From positions 1 through 35,739 of the forward strand of contig JAMPAO010000012.1 of assembly GCA_023667165.1 (NCBI GenBank): 35,739 nt of DNA, read 5' to 3'. Source of the DNA: Ruminococcus sp. (GTDB lineage: Bacteria; Bacillota; Clostridia; Oscillospirales; Ruminococcaceae). Within the stretch, counting starts at the first letter, position 1; each line of letters begins with the position of its first letter. The translations under genes were made by a program, and so were the position numbers. Positions 24,259 through 31,089 of this stretch are shown here, one piece after another. A model generated the notes under the pieces. It made no database searches and was not told where the DNA came from. It saw nothing but the letters and a program-made list of their open reading frames with translations.

Positions 24259-24513
24259 TCAGCGGTCGCCGCCGTCGCCGTTCTGCGCTATCAGCGCTTT
24301 CAGCTCCTCGAGGGCGTCGGGGTCGCCCTGCTCGTATCTCGTCTTTTTAACGCCCTTTTTCCGAGCCTTAAGGCATTCCGCCAGCAAATATTCTATCTGC
24401 CCGTTTATGGAACGGAAATCCTCCTCCGCCCATGCGTAAATGTCGTTGTAAAGGGTCGGAGAAAGCCGCAGCAGAATCTGTTTTTTGCCCTTGAATCTGT
24501 CGTTTTCAGCCAC
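24259..24513 (-). CDS. Ribbon-helix-helix DNA-binding protein
   Basis: An 84-residue Arc/MetJ-like protein. The beta-strand KKQILLRLSP is followed by helix LYNDIYAWAEEDFRS and helix NGQIEYLLAECLKARKK, the usual ribbon-helix-helix pattern with the turn before the second helix. The C-terminal 30 residues are charged and probably flexible. The start is GTG at 24513, seven bases after AAGGAGG (24527-24521). It lies within the SPFH operon, and palindromes at the operon promoter (26483-26533) have the AT-rich, repeated-half-site character of ribbon-helix-helix operators. Autoregulation is therefore a reasonable inference. It is not an obvious antitoxin: no toxin-sized cytosolic partner is adjacent. 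Confidence 0.75.
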   Translation of the reverse strand: MAENDRFKGKKQILLRLSPTLYNDIYAWAEEDFRSINGQIEYLLAECLKARKKGVKKTRYEQGDPDALEELKALIAQNGDGGDR

Positions 24514-24544
24514 CGTGCAGCCTCCTTGCTATAATCCTTTTTTA

Positions 24545-25330
24545 TCACTTTTCCGGCGGAGCTTTCATTATCCTGCAGGATCTCACCGCCAAATATACCG
24601 TTATCCCCGTAACGGCGCAGAATACGGGATAAACCGCCGCGATGGGCAGAACGCCTCTCTGATACATGGCTGCGGGAGCGTCCGCCAGAGCGTGGAGCAG
24701 TATGCATAGGGGATACAGCGATATTTTTTCCTTTGCCGCCCTGAACATTATCACCGAAGCCGCAGTGTGAAACGTTACCGCTATGAGCCGCTCAAAAATG
24801 CTCGTAAAGGCCGTGACGAGGGTGATCTCCGAAAGAGCCTCAAGCTGCGCGCCCAGTAAGGCAGCCGTTTCCTCGCTGCCGCCGGAGTAAAGGGCGATAA
24901 CGTTTTCCGCGCCTGTTCTGTTGACCGTTACCGCCGTTATCAGATATGCGATCATGGTCAGACCCACCGCAGCGGCAGCCTCGCAGCCGCCGTGACCCAA
25001 GCCGTACATCACCGCCGAGCGGGGATCGTCCGTATTTTTCATAAGCAGCCTGTAAGCCGCCAGCCTGCCGCTTTCCTCGAAGAACCCCGCCGCAAACGCA
25101 CCGTAAACGACGTACATCGGCGTGCTGACCTGCACGATCGGCAGCATGACCGTGTGCAGAAGCTGCTCCAATACCAGTGCGAACAGGATAAACGTCCCCG
25201 CGCCGATAAAAAACGCCGATACGGGAATATCCCTGTTTTTCCTTTTGTACGCGATAAGAGCCGCAAAGGGGAAGAGGGTGCATACTGCCCCGCAAATTCC
25301 CATAGCTGTCAGATTTTCCGAACCGAACAT
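24545..25330 (-). CDS. YhfC-family putative intramembrane metalloprotease
   Basis: A 261-residue multi-span membrane protein of the YhfC group, related to the PrsW/CPBP-type glutamic or metallo-proteases. Eight or so hydrophobic helices. The candidate active-site residues lie in membrane helices: Glu-Glu in GFFEESGR (84-86), His in GLGHGG (about 112) with CEA following, and His213 in ILLHALAD. ATG at 25330 has AAGGAG upstream. No secretion signal. The substrate is unknown; position between the SPFH and ribbon-helix-helix genes hints at membrane-protein quality control or cleavage of a membrane-anchored regulator. Family assignment rests on the motif order, not on a search. Confidence 0.75.
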   Translation of the reverse strand: MFGSENLTAMGICGAVCTLFPFAALIAYKRKNRDIPVSAFFIGAGTFILFALVLEQLLHTVMLPIVQVSTPMYVVYGAFAAGFFEESGRLAAYRLLMKNTDDPRSAVMYGLGHGGCEAAAAVGLTMIAYLITAVTVNRTGAENVIALYSGGSEETAALLGAQLEALSEITLVTAFTSIFERLIAVTFHTAASVIMFRAAKEKISLYPLCILLHALADAPAAMYQRGVLPIAAVYPVFCAVTGITVYLAVRSCRIMKAPPEK

Positions 25331-25378
25331 AAAATTTGTTCTCCTTAAAGCAAAAGCGTTTCTTTGATGATAATACGG

Positions 25379-26395
25379 TCAATATATGGAGCCGCTGTTT
25401 ACTATGGGCTGAGCGTCCTTGTTTCCGCAAAGGACGACCAGCAGATTGGAAACCATCTGCGCCTTGCGTTCATCGTCAAGGTCGCACACGTTGTTTTCGG
25501 TAATGCGCTCCAAAGCCATTTCCACCATGCCTACCGCGCCGTCGACTATCTTCTGGCGCGCTTCTATTATCGCCGCCGCCTGCTGCCGCTGGAGCATTGC
25601 CGCCGCGATCTCCGGAGCGTAGGCGAGATGGGTGATCCTCGCCTCTATTATGTCGATGCCCGCGCTGTCCACGCGTTTTTGCAGCTCGTCCCGCAGATTT
25701 TCCGCGATATCCGCCGGCGAGCCGCGCAGGGATCTGACGTCCGCGCCGTTGGCGTCGTAGGGATAAAGGCTTGCCACGTCCCTGAGAGTGGAGTCCGCCT
25801 GGATGGAGATGTACTCGGCGTAATTGTCAACGCTGAAAACCGCCTTTGCGGTGTTGGCGATCCGCCATACCACCACAATGCTGACCTCCACGGGATTGCC
25901 CTCCCTGTCGTTTATTTTCTGCTTTTTGTTGTTGAGCGTCATAGCTTTCAGAGAGAGCTTTCTCGTTGCGGGCACCGATACCTCGGCGGATACCGCAGCT
26001 TCTCCCGCAGTCACGGCAGCCGTCCTGTGCGGCTGCGAAGCGGGATTTACAGCCGACGAAAAGGGATTGACAAAGAAAATGCCCTCTTTTTTCAGCGTAC
26101 CCATGTATTTTCCGAAAAGCGTAAGCACAAGCGCCTCGTTGGGTCGGATTATCTTAACGCCCATAAAGGGTATCCAGCCCAGGCAGAGCCACGCGATGCA
26201 AAGTATCATCAGCAGGATCCCCACCGTTTTTTCGTCCTCCAGCAGCGTTGCCGCGGGAGCGATGCCTATCATTGCCAATATGTAGCAAATTATGGCAATA
26301 AACATAATGACCAGTCCGTTCGGAGCGTTAAGCTCCTTTTCCTCGATCTGCTTTTCGCTCAGATTTTTGTTCAAGCTCTTTTTCTTATCGGTCAT
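25379..26395 (-). CDS. SPFH (Band 7) domain membrane protein
   Basis: A 338-residue protein and first gene of a four-gene operon. Two hydrophobic spans (about 28-46 and 57-78) are followed by a Band 7/SPFH domain: GVKIIRPNEALVLTLFGKY, GIFFVNPF, REGNPVEVSIVVVWRI, a DNYAEYISIQADSTLRDV stretch and the alpha-helical assembly region (EARITHLAYAPEIAAAMLQR, then RQKIVDGAVGMVEMAL). It ends in VLCGNKDAQPIVNSGSIY. SPFH proteins form large membrane-associated oligomeric cages and organise proteases and lipid domains. Here it probably recruits or gates the downstream protease. Upstream is a palindromic operator cluster. Confidence 0.88.
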   Translation of the reverse strand: MTDKKKSLNKNLSEKQIEEKELNAPNGLVIMFIAIICYILAMIGIAPAATLLEDEKTVGILLMILCIAWLCLGWIPFMGVKIIRPNEALVLTLFGKYMGTLKKEGIFFVNPFSSAVNPASQPHRTAAVTAGEAAVSAEVSVPATRKLSLKAMTLNNKKQKINDREGNPVEVSIVVVWRIANTAKAVFSVDNYAEYISIQADSTLRDVASLYPYDANGADVRSLRGSPADIAENLRDELQKRVDSAGIDIIEARITHLAYAPEIAAAMLQRQQAAAIIEARQKIVDGAVGMVEMALERITENNVCDLDDERKAQMVSNLLVVLCGNKDAQPIVNSGSIY

Positions 26396-26482
26396 GATAA
26401 ACCCGCCTTTCTTTTGGATAATATTGGGATTTCACCCCATTATCCTCCTGCAAATGTTATTTATTGGTATTTGAGTTGCTTA

Positions 26483-26533
26483 TGATATCAAAATGCTATC
26501 ATTTTGATATCAATTTATATCATAATGATAGCA
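26483..26533. promoter_or_regulatory. Palindromic operator cluster at the SPFH promoter
   Basis: A perfect 13-bp inverted repeat (26483-26495 with 26500-26512, TGATATCAAAATG, loop CTAT) is followed within four bases by a related site (26516-26533). The minus-strand copy of that second site reads GCTATCATTATGATATA. Units of the type GCTATCATTnTGATAT recur. The second site contains the promoter's -10 (TATCAT), so a bound protein would block RNA polymerase. The best candidate binder is the operon's own ribbon-helix-helix protein. Confidence 0.7.
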
Positions 26534-26553
26534 CAGTCTTTTTCGTTTGTCAA
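26525..26553 (-). promoter_or_regulatory. Promoter of the SPFH operon
   Basis: Minus-strand TTGACA (26553-26548), 17-base spacer, TATCAT (26530-26525) preceded by TGC (extended -10). The transcript start would be near 26518, inside the operator cluster, leaving a leader of about 120 bases to 26395. Confidence 0.7.
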
Positions 26554-26567
26554 GGGGTGAAATGAAA

Positions 26568-26606
26568 TTTTTTGCAATTTTCCATATTATGCCAAATTGC
26601 AAAAAA
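26568..26606. other. A/T-rich hairpin between divergent promoters
   Basis: TTTTTTGCAATTT (26568-26580) is a perfect inverted repeat of AAATTGCAAAAAA (26594-26606), around a 13-base loop. It lies upstream of the SPFH promoter and 140 bases before the TetR promoter. The rest of 26396-26898, apart from promoters and operators, holds nothing coding that I trust. Confidence 0.6.
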
Positions 26607-26746
26607 AGCAGGGGAGCGGCTTGAAAAAAGTATCCGATGTTAGTCACTTCTAACTCTCATAAAACGGACGGCTTTGACAAATTATGCTGACATTCCCGCA
26701 AAAAACGCCGTGTTATTGTATAAATCGCCGAAATTCTCCAAGGCTC

Positions 26747-26775
26747 TTGACAAGAGAACGGGCGTATGCTAAAAT
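26747..26775 (+). promoter_or_regulatory. TetR gene promoter
   Basis: TTGACA (26747-26752), 17-base spacer, TAAAAT (26770-26775) preceded by TGC. The start point is about 26782, immediately before operator O1. Confidence 0.8.
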
Positions 26776-26784
26776 GATGATAAA

Positions 26785-26801
26785 GCATAACAGCGTTACG
26801 C
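26785..26801 (+). promoter_or_regulatory. TetR operator O1
   Basis: GCATAACAGCGTTACGC, a palindrome with half-site GCATAAC and a three-base centre. It sits at the expected transcript start of the TetR gene, so bound repressor would block its promoter. Confidence 0.75.
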
Positions 26802-26867
26802 AAACGGAGGCGCCGGAGGACAAGCCGATATATCACGGCAGATCCAAGGAAATACGTCCCCGCAGAT

Positions 26868-26884
26868 CGATAACAGCGTTATGC
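26868..26884 (+). promoter_or_regulatory. TetR operator O2
   Basis: CGATAACAGCGTTATGC, same half-site spacing as O1, placed directly before the ribosome binding site CGGAGG (26886-26891) of the TetR gene. Confidence 0.7.
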
Positions 26885-26898
26885 ACGGAGGCGATAAA

Positions 26899-27534
26899 TT
26901 GACCGGAGATAAGGACACGCGGGAACGTCTGCTTGAAAGCGCAAGAGCGGAGTTTTCCGAAAACGGCTATATGAAAGCGTCCCTGCGGAGGATCTGCGCG
27001 GGCGCGGGCGTTACCACGGGGGCGCTGTACTTCTTTTTCAAGGACAAGGAGGATCTGTTCGCGGCGATAGTGGAGCCGCCCCTCGAGGAGCTGAAGAAGG
27101 CTGTGATGTCGCACTTCCGCAGGCATGAAAATATCCTGTCCATGGAGGGGATGTACGAGCACGTCAAGGACGATCACGACGATATTTCGGGACTGCTGAT
27201 ACATCATCTGTACGCCCATTACGGAGCGTTCCTGCTGCTGCTGACGGGGGCGCAGGGCTCACGCTTCGAAAACGCCGCCGATGAAATGGTGGATATGACG
27301 GAAAAAGCCTACCGCGAAATGGCTGACAATATGGCGCGCAGCGTGCCGGGCATGGGAGTCAATCCCTATATGCTCCACTGGTTCACCCATATGACCGTGG
27401 ACGCCTTTATTCATCTTATCACCCACGAAACGGACGAGAGCAAGGCTCTCGCCAATATGAAGCGGATCATGGATTTCCTTGTGGGAGGCTGGACGGAGAT
27501 CATATTCGTTCCCCCAAACGCGCCCGAAAAATAG
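26899..27534 (+). CDS. TetR/AcrR family transcriptional regulator
   Basis: A 211-residue TetR-type repressor. The N-terminal helix-turn-helix runs TRERLLESARAEFSENGYMKASLRRICAGAGVTTGALYFFFKDKEDLF (residues 6-50 from the start used here, split by helices). The variable C-terminal ligand domain follows. The start used is TTG at 26899 because CGGAGG lies seven bases upstream; the ATG at 26881 lies inside O2 and has no ribosome binding site. Copies of one 17-bp palindrome occur at this promoter, ahead of this gene, and in front of the ABC transporter operon (O3). This gives a clear target: repression of itself and of the efflux pump, released by an unknown ligand. Confidence 0.85.
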   Translation: MTGDKDTRERLLESARAEFSENGYMKASLRRICAGAGVTTGALYFFFKDKEDLFAAIVEPPLEELKKAVMSHFRRHENILSMEGMYEHVKDDHDDISGLLIHHLYAHYGAFLLLLTGAQGSRFENAADEMVDMTEKAYREMADNMARSVPGMGVNPYMLHWFTHMTVDAFIHLITHETDESKALANMKRIMDFLVGGWTEIIFVPPNAPEK

Positions 27535-27581
27535 GCGGGTCGGACATAACGGACCGCCGGCTGCGCTCGGCTTTGCTGCTT

Positions 27582-27598
27582 GCATAACAGTGTTATGT
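27582..27598 (+). promoter_or_regulatory. TetR operator O3, upstream of the ABC transporter
   Basis: GCATAACAGTGTTATGT, the third copy of the palindrome. A TATAAT (27631-27636) lies 33 bases downstream and no good -35 is visible. O3 thus sits just upstream of where a -35 would fall. Confidence 0.75.
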
Positions 27599-27675
27599 GA
27601 AAATACATCAAAATACCGCTCCGGCGGTTTTATAATACAAGTGTGTTAGTTTTAGCTAACTTAGGAGGTTTTACA

Positions 27676-28377
27676 ATGTATCTTGAGGTAAAGGACGTTA
27701 AAAAAAGCTACGGAAAGGACAGCAGCTATATCCAGGTGCTCAAAGGCATTTCCACGGGAGTGGAGAGGGGTCAGATGTGCGTAATACAGGGTACCAGCGG
27801 CAGCGGAAAATCCACTCTGCTCAACTGCATAGGCGGTCTTGACGAAATGGATTCGGGTTCCGTCAAGGTCGACGGCAAGGAGATCTTCGGCTTGAAGCCC
27901 TCCGCTCTTTCCGACTACCGCCGGGATAATCTCGGGTTTATTTTCCAGTTTTACAATCTCGTCCCCAATCTGACGGTCAAGGAAAATATCCAGGTCTGCG
28001 AATACCTTTCGGAGGATCCCCTCGACATGGACGAGCTTCTGGAAACTCTCGGTCTGACCGAGCATATGAATAAATTTCCCTCCCAGCTTTCGGGCGGTCA
28101 GCAGCAGCGGTGCGCCATTGCGCGGGCGCTGATAAAAAATCCCAAGCTGCTTTTGTGCGACGAGCCGACGGGAGCGCTGGATTCCAAAACCTCCCGAGAT
28201 ATCCTCGTTCTTCTGGAGAAGATAAACGAAAAATACGGCACCACGATGCTCATAGTCACCCATAACAATTCCATCAAAAATATGGTGCATAAGGTGCTGA
28301 TAGTCAAGGACGGACTTATCAAAAAGGACTACATGAACGAAACGCGCGTGCCTGCCGCGCAACTGGAGGATCTGTAA
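27676..28377 (+). CDS. ABC transporter ATP-binding protein (MacB/LolD-like)
   Basis: A 233-residue ATPase of the LolD/MacB/SalX exporter group. Walker A GTSGSGKST, Q-loop in GFIFQFYNLVP, signature LSGGQQQR, Walker B LLLCDEPTG with ALDSKTS D-loop and switch VTHN are all intact. ATG at 27676 follows TAGGAGG (27662-27668); an upstream in-frame start at 27643 is rejected. Its stop directly abuts the permease ATG (TAAATG). It energises the FtsX-type permease to export a lipid, peptide or drug, or to drive a membrane-linked signal. Controlled by the upstream TetR via O3. Confidence 0.92.
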   Translation: MYLEVKDVKKSYGKDSSYIQVLKGISTGVERGQMCVIQGTSGSGKSTLLNCIGGLDEMDSGSVKVDGKEIFGLKPSALSDYRRDNLGFIFQFYNLVPNLTVKENIQVCEYLSEDPLDMDELLETLGLTEHMNKFPSQLSGGQQQRCAIARALIKNPKLLLCDEPTGALDSKTSRDILVLLEKINEKYGTTMLIVTHNNSIKNMVHKVLIVKDGLIKKDYMNETRVPAAQLEDL

Positions 28378-31005
28378 ATGAACAGAGTGCTAGCAAAAAG
28401 GATCCTGCGGGATCTTAAGGAAAATTTTCTGCGCTATCTGGCGCTGTTCCTGCTGATAGTAATGGGTATGTACATAATCGTGGCAATGATCGCCTCTGCG
28501 GAGGTCATAATACGCGGCACGGAGGAAAACGCGGAAAAAAACCGCCTGGAGGACGGTCAGTTCGCGGTTTTCGCCCCTCTTACCGAGGCGCAGGAGCGGG
28601 AGATAACCGGCATGGGGGTCACTCTTGAAAAAATATTCTCCTTCGACGTTGATATGGAGGACGGTTCGGTCCTGCGTATATTCAAAAACCGCGAAAGCAT
28701 TGACATAGTAAACGCCGAGCAGGGCGCGGCGGCGGAGAAAAACGGCGAGATCCTGCTTGAAAAAAGATACTGCGAGGAAAACGGCATCTCCGTGGGCGAC
28801 ACGGTGACTGTAGGCGGCGAGGAGCTTACGGTGACGGGCATAGGAAGCGCCCTCGACTACGACGCTCCCACGAAAAATATGTCCGACGCGTCCATTCAGA
28901 GCGAGCTTTTCGGTATCGGCTTCGTTTCTTCGGAGCAGTACGGCAGTCTTAAAAGCGCGGGCAAGACGGAGGATCTGCGGTACGCTTATATCCTGGGCGG
29001 GAACGTTTCCCACGAGGATCTGAAAGAAACGGTAAAGGACTTCAAGATCGAGCCTGAGGATATTTCCGACGAGTATCTGCTGGAAATGATAAACGAGGTA
29101 CTGGATAAAAGAAAGGACATCAGCGAGGGCGTTTCCGAGCTGCTGGACGGCGCGGAGGAGCTGCGGGACGGCCTTTCCGAGCTTCGGGAAAAGGGCGGAG
29201 AATTCGCGGACGCCGTGGACAGCTATACGGAGGGCGTTTCCGCCGCATACGGCGGAGCGGCGGAGCTGACGGAGGGTCTTGCCCTGCTTGACGGAAGCGG
29301 CGGGGAGCTTTCCGAGGCGGCGGAAAAATACACGGACGGCGCAGCCTCCGCCTACGACGGCTCGGTAAAGCTGGCGGACGGCGTTTCCGAGCTGAAGAAA
29401 GAAACGGACAAGCTGCTCGACGAGATATTTGAGATAGACATCGACAACCTTACCGAATTTATCGAGGCGGAGGAAAACCCGAGGATAAAAGGCTGCGCGG
29501 GGGACGTGATCATGAACAAAAACGTCGGAATGGCGGTGGGCGTTATCCTTATTGCGCTGCTTGCCTACGTCATCTCGGTTTTCGTTATCCACCAGATACA
29601 GCGGGAGTCAAGCGTTATCGGCGCGCTGTACGCTCTCGGCGCGAAAAAGCGCGATCTGATACTGCACTATATCCTGCTGCCCACCCTGATAAGCCTTATG
29701 GGAGGTATCGCGGGCACCGCAATAGGCTTTACCGACTTTGCAATGAACAGCATAACAGGCGATTCCTACAGCTATTATTCGCTGCCGGTATTCGACACCG
29801 TATATCCCCCGTATCTGCTTATATACGGCATTGTCATGCCTCCCGTCATTTCGGCGGCGGTAAACGCTCTTGTCATTAACAAGCGGCTTTCGCAGACCGC
29901 CCTTTCACTGATAAAAAACGAGCAGAATTTCCGCAGGGGCAGGGACATAGATCTGGGAAATATGAGCTTTATGCGGCGTTTTCAGATACGTCAGCTAAGC
30001 CGCGAGGCGAGGACGAGCATTACGGTGACGGCGGGTATGCTTTTTTCCCTGCTTATCGTGACGCTGAGCGTCGACTGCTATGTGATGTGCAATAACTTCA
30101 ATATAGACAGCGCGGAGGACACGAAATTCGAGTATATGTATACGCTGAAATATCCGGAGGAAGATCCGCCGGAGAACGCGGAGGCGTGCTACATGGAGTC
30201 CCTTTCCAAAACCGATAAGGGATATACTCTCGACGTCAACATCATCGGTATAGACGGCGACAACAAATACTACGCCGCAAGACCCGAAAAGGGCAAAAAC
30301 AAGGTCGTGGCAAGCACGGCGGCGGCGCAGAAATACGGTCTGAAAAAGGGCGGCAAGCTCGTTCTTACCGACAGCGCAAGCGACACCGATTATGTGTTTA
30401 CGGTCACGGATATCGCCGAATACGCGGTAAATCTGGCGGTGTTTATGGACATTGACAGCATGAGAGAGCTGTTCGGACAGGACGACGGTCACTACAATAT
30501 GCTGCTTTCCGACGAGGCGCTCGATATTGAGGAAGGACGCATTTATTCGGTCACTTCAAGATCCGACATCGAACGCTCCACTTCGGTATTTGTACAGCTT
30601 ATGATGCCTATGGTCGTTATGCTGATATCCGTTTCGGCGGTGATATTCGTTGTGGTCATTTTCCTTATGATGAACGTTATGATAGACCGTGCTTCGTTCG
30701 GTATATCTCTTGTAAAGATATTCGGCTTCAGGACAAACGAGATACGCAGGCTTTACCTTAACGGGAACACAGCCGTTGTCGCGGTAAGCGCGGCGGTATG
30801 CATTCCCATTGCCAAGGCGCTTATGGATATGATCTATCCGATCTTTGTGTCGAACGTCGCCTGCGGGATGAATCTGAAATTCCCGTGGTACGTTTATCCG
30901 GGTCTGTTCTGCGCGGTCATGGCGGTTTACTTTGCCGTGAACGCCGTGCTGGTGAACAAGCTCAAAAAGATCACTCCCGCAGAGGCTTTGAAAAACAGAG
31001 AATGA
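28378..31005 (+). CDS. FtsX-type ABC permease with long coiled extracellular region
   Basis: An 875-residue MacB/FtsX-superfamily permease. TM1 about 20-42, then a 340-residue extracytoplasmic region. The latter contains a MacB-like beta domain (EEITVTG-type, residues 100-200) and from about 245 to 360 repeated units of the type (S/A)-E-L-x-D-G-x-x-x-L/S-x-x-A, including SEGVSELLDGAEELRDG and ADGVSELKKE. These resemble the YhgE/Pip coiled repeats. Then come the first FtsX domain (TMs about 382-500), a second extracellular beta domain (about 560-700, with TVTAGMLFS before it) and the C-terminal FtsX domain (about 740-870). Length is typical for Firmicute two-FtsX-domain permeases; the coiled insert is the unusual part and could reach across the cell wall. 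Confidence 0.88.
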   Translation: MNRVLAKRILRDLKENFLRYLALFLLIVMGMYIIVAMIASAEVIIRGTEENAEKNRLEDGQFAVFAPLTEAQEREITGMGVTLEKIFSFDVDMEDGSVLRIFKNRESIDIVNAEQGAAAEKNGEILLEKRYCEENGISVGDTVTVGGEELTVTGIGSALDYDAPTKNMSDASIQSELFGIGFVSSEQYGSLKSAGKTEDLRYAYILGGNVSHEDLKETVKDFKIEPEDISDEYLLEMINEVLDKRKDISEGVSELLDGAEELRDGLSELREKGGEFADAVDSYTEGVSAAYGGAAELTEGLALLDGSGGELSEAAEKYTDGAASAYDGSVKLADGVSELKKETDKLLDEIFEIDIDNLTEFIEAEENPRIKGCAGDVIMNKNVGMAVGVILIALLAYVISVFVIHQIQRESSVIGALYALGAKKRDLILHYILLPTLISLMGGIAGTAIGFTDFAMNSITGDSYSYYSLPVFDTVYPPYLLIYGIVMPPVISAAVNALVINKRLSQTALSLIKNEQNFRRGRDIDLGNMSFMRRFQIRQLSREARTSITVTAGMLFSLLIVTLSVDCYVMCNNFNIDSAEDTKFEYMYTLKYPEEDPPENAEACYMESLSKTDKGYTLDVNIIGIDGDNKYYAARPEKGKNKVVASTAAAQKYGLKKGGKLVLTDSASDTDYVFTVTDIAEYAVNLAVFMDIDSMRELFGQDDGHYNMLLSDEALDIEEGRIYSVTSRSDIERSTSVFVQLMMPMVVMLISVSAVIFVVVIFLMMNVMIDRASFGISLVKIFGFRTNEIRRLYLNGNTAVVAVSAAVCIPIAKALMDMIYPIFVSNVACGMNLKFPWYVYPGLFCAVMAVYFAVNAVLVNKLKKITPAEALKNRE

Positions 31006-31045
31006 TATTCGCGCCGCTGTTCGAGGCTGCTCCGCGAAAATAATA

Positions 31046-31081
31046 AAACGGGCCGTACGGAAAAAGCCGTACGACCCGTTT
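31046..31081. terminator. Bidirectional terminator between permease and uvrA
   Basis: AAACGGG-C-CGTACGG (31046-31060) pairs with CCGTACG-A-CCCGTTT (31067-31081) with a six-base loop. It lies between two convergent genes and can end both. Confidence 0.75.
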
Positions 31082-31089
31082 ACTGTCTG

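Noticed and set aside
24259..24513. Ribbon-helix-helix gene as antitoxin of a toxin-antitoxin pair
   Set aside because: Neighbouring genes encode membrane proteins (YhfC-type, SdpI-family), not a cytosolic toxin. Autoregulator is simpler.
26684..26902. Small open frame ahead of the TetR gene, whose TGA overlaps the TTG start
   Set aside because: No ribosome binding site before its likely ATG, and it runs through O1 and O2. The overlap with the TTG is probably coincidental.
27535..27575. Terminator after the TetR gene
   Set aside because: GGCGG/CCGCC pairing is interrupted and no T-tract follows. The region is more likely part of the ABC promoter zone.
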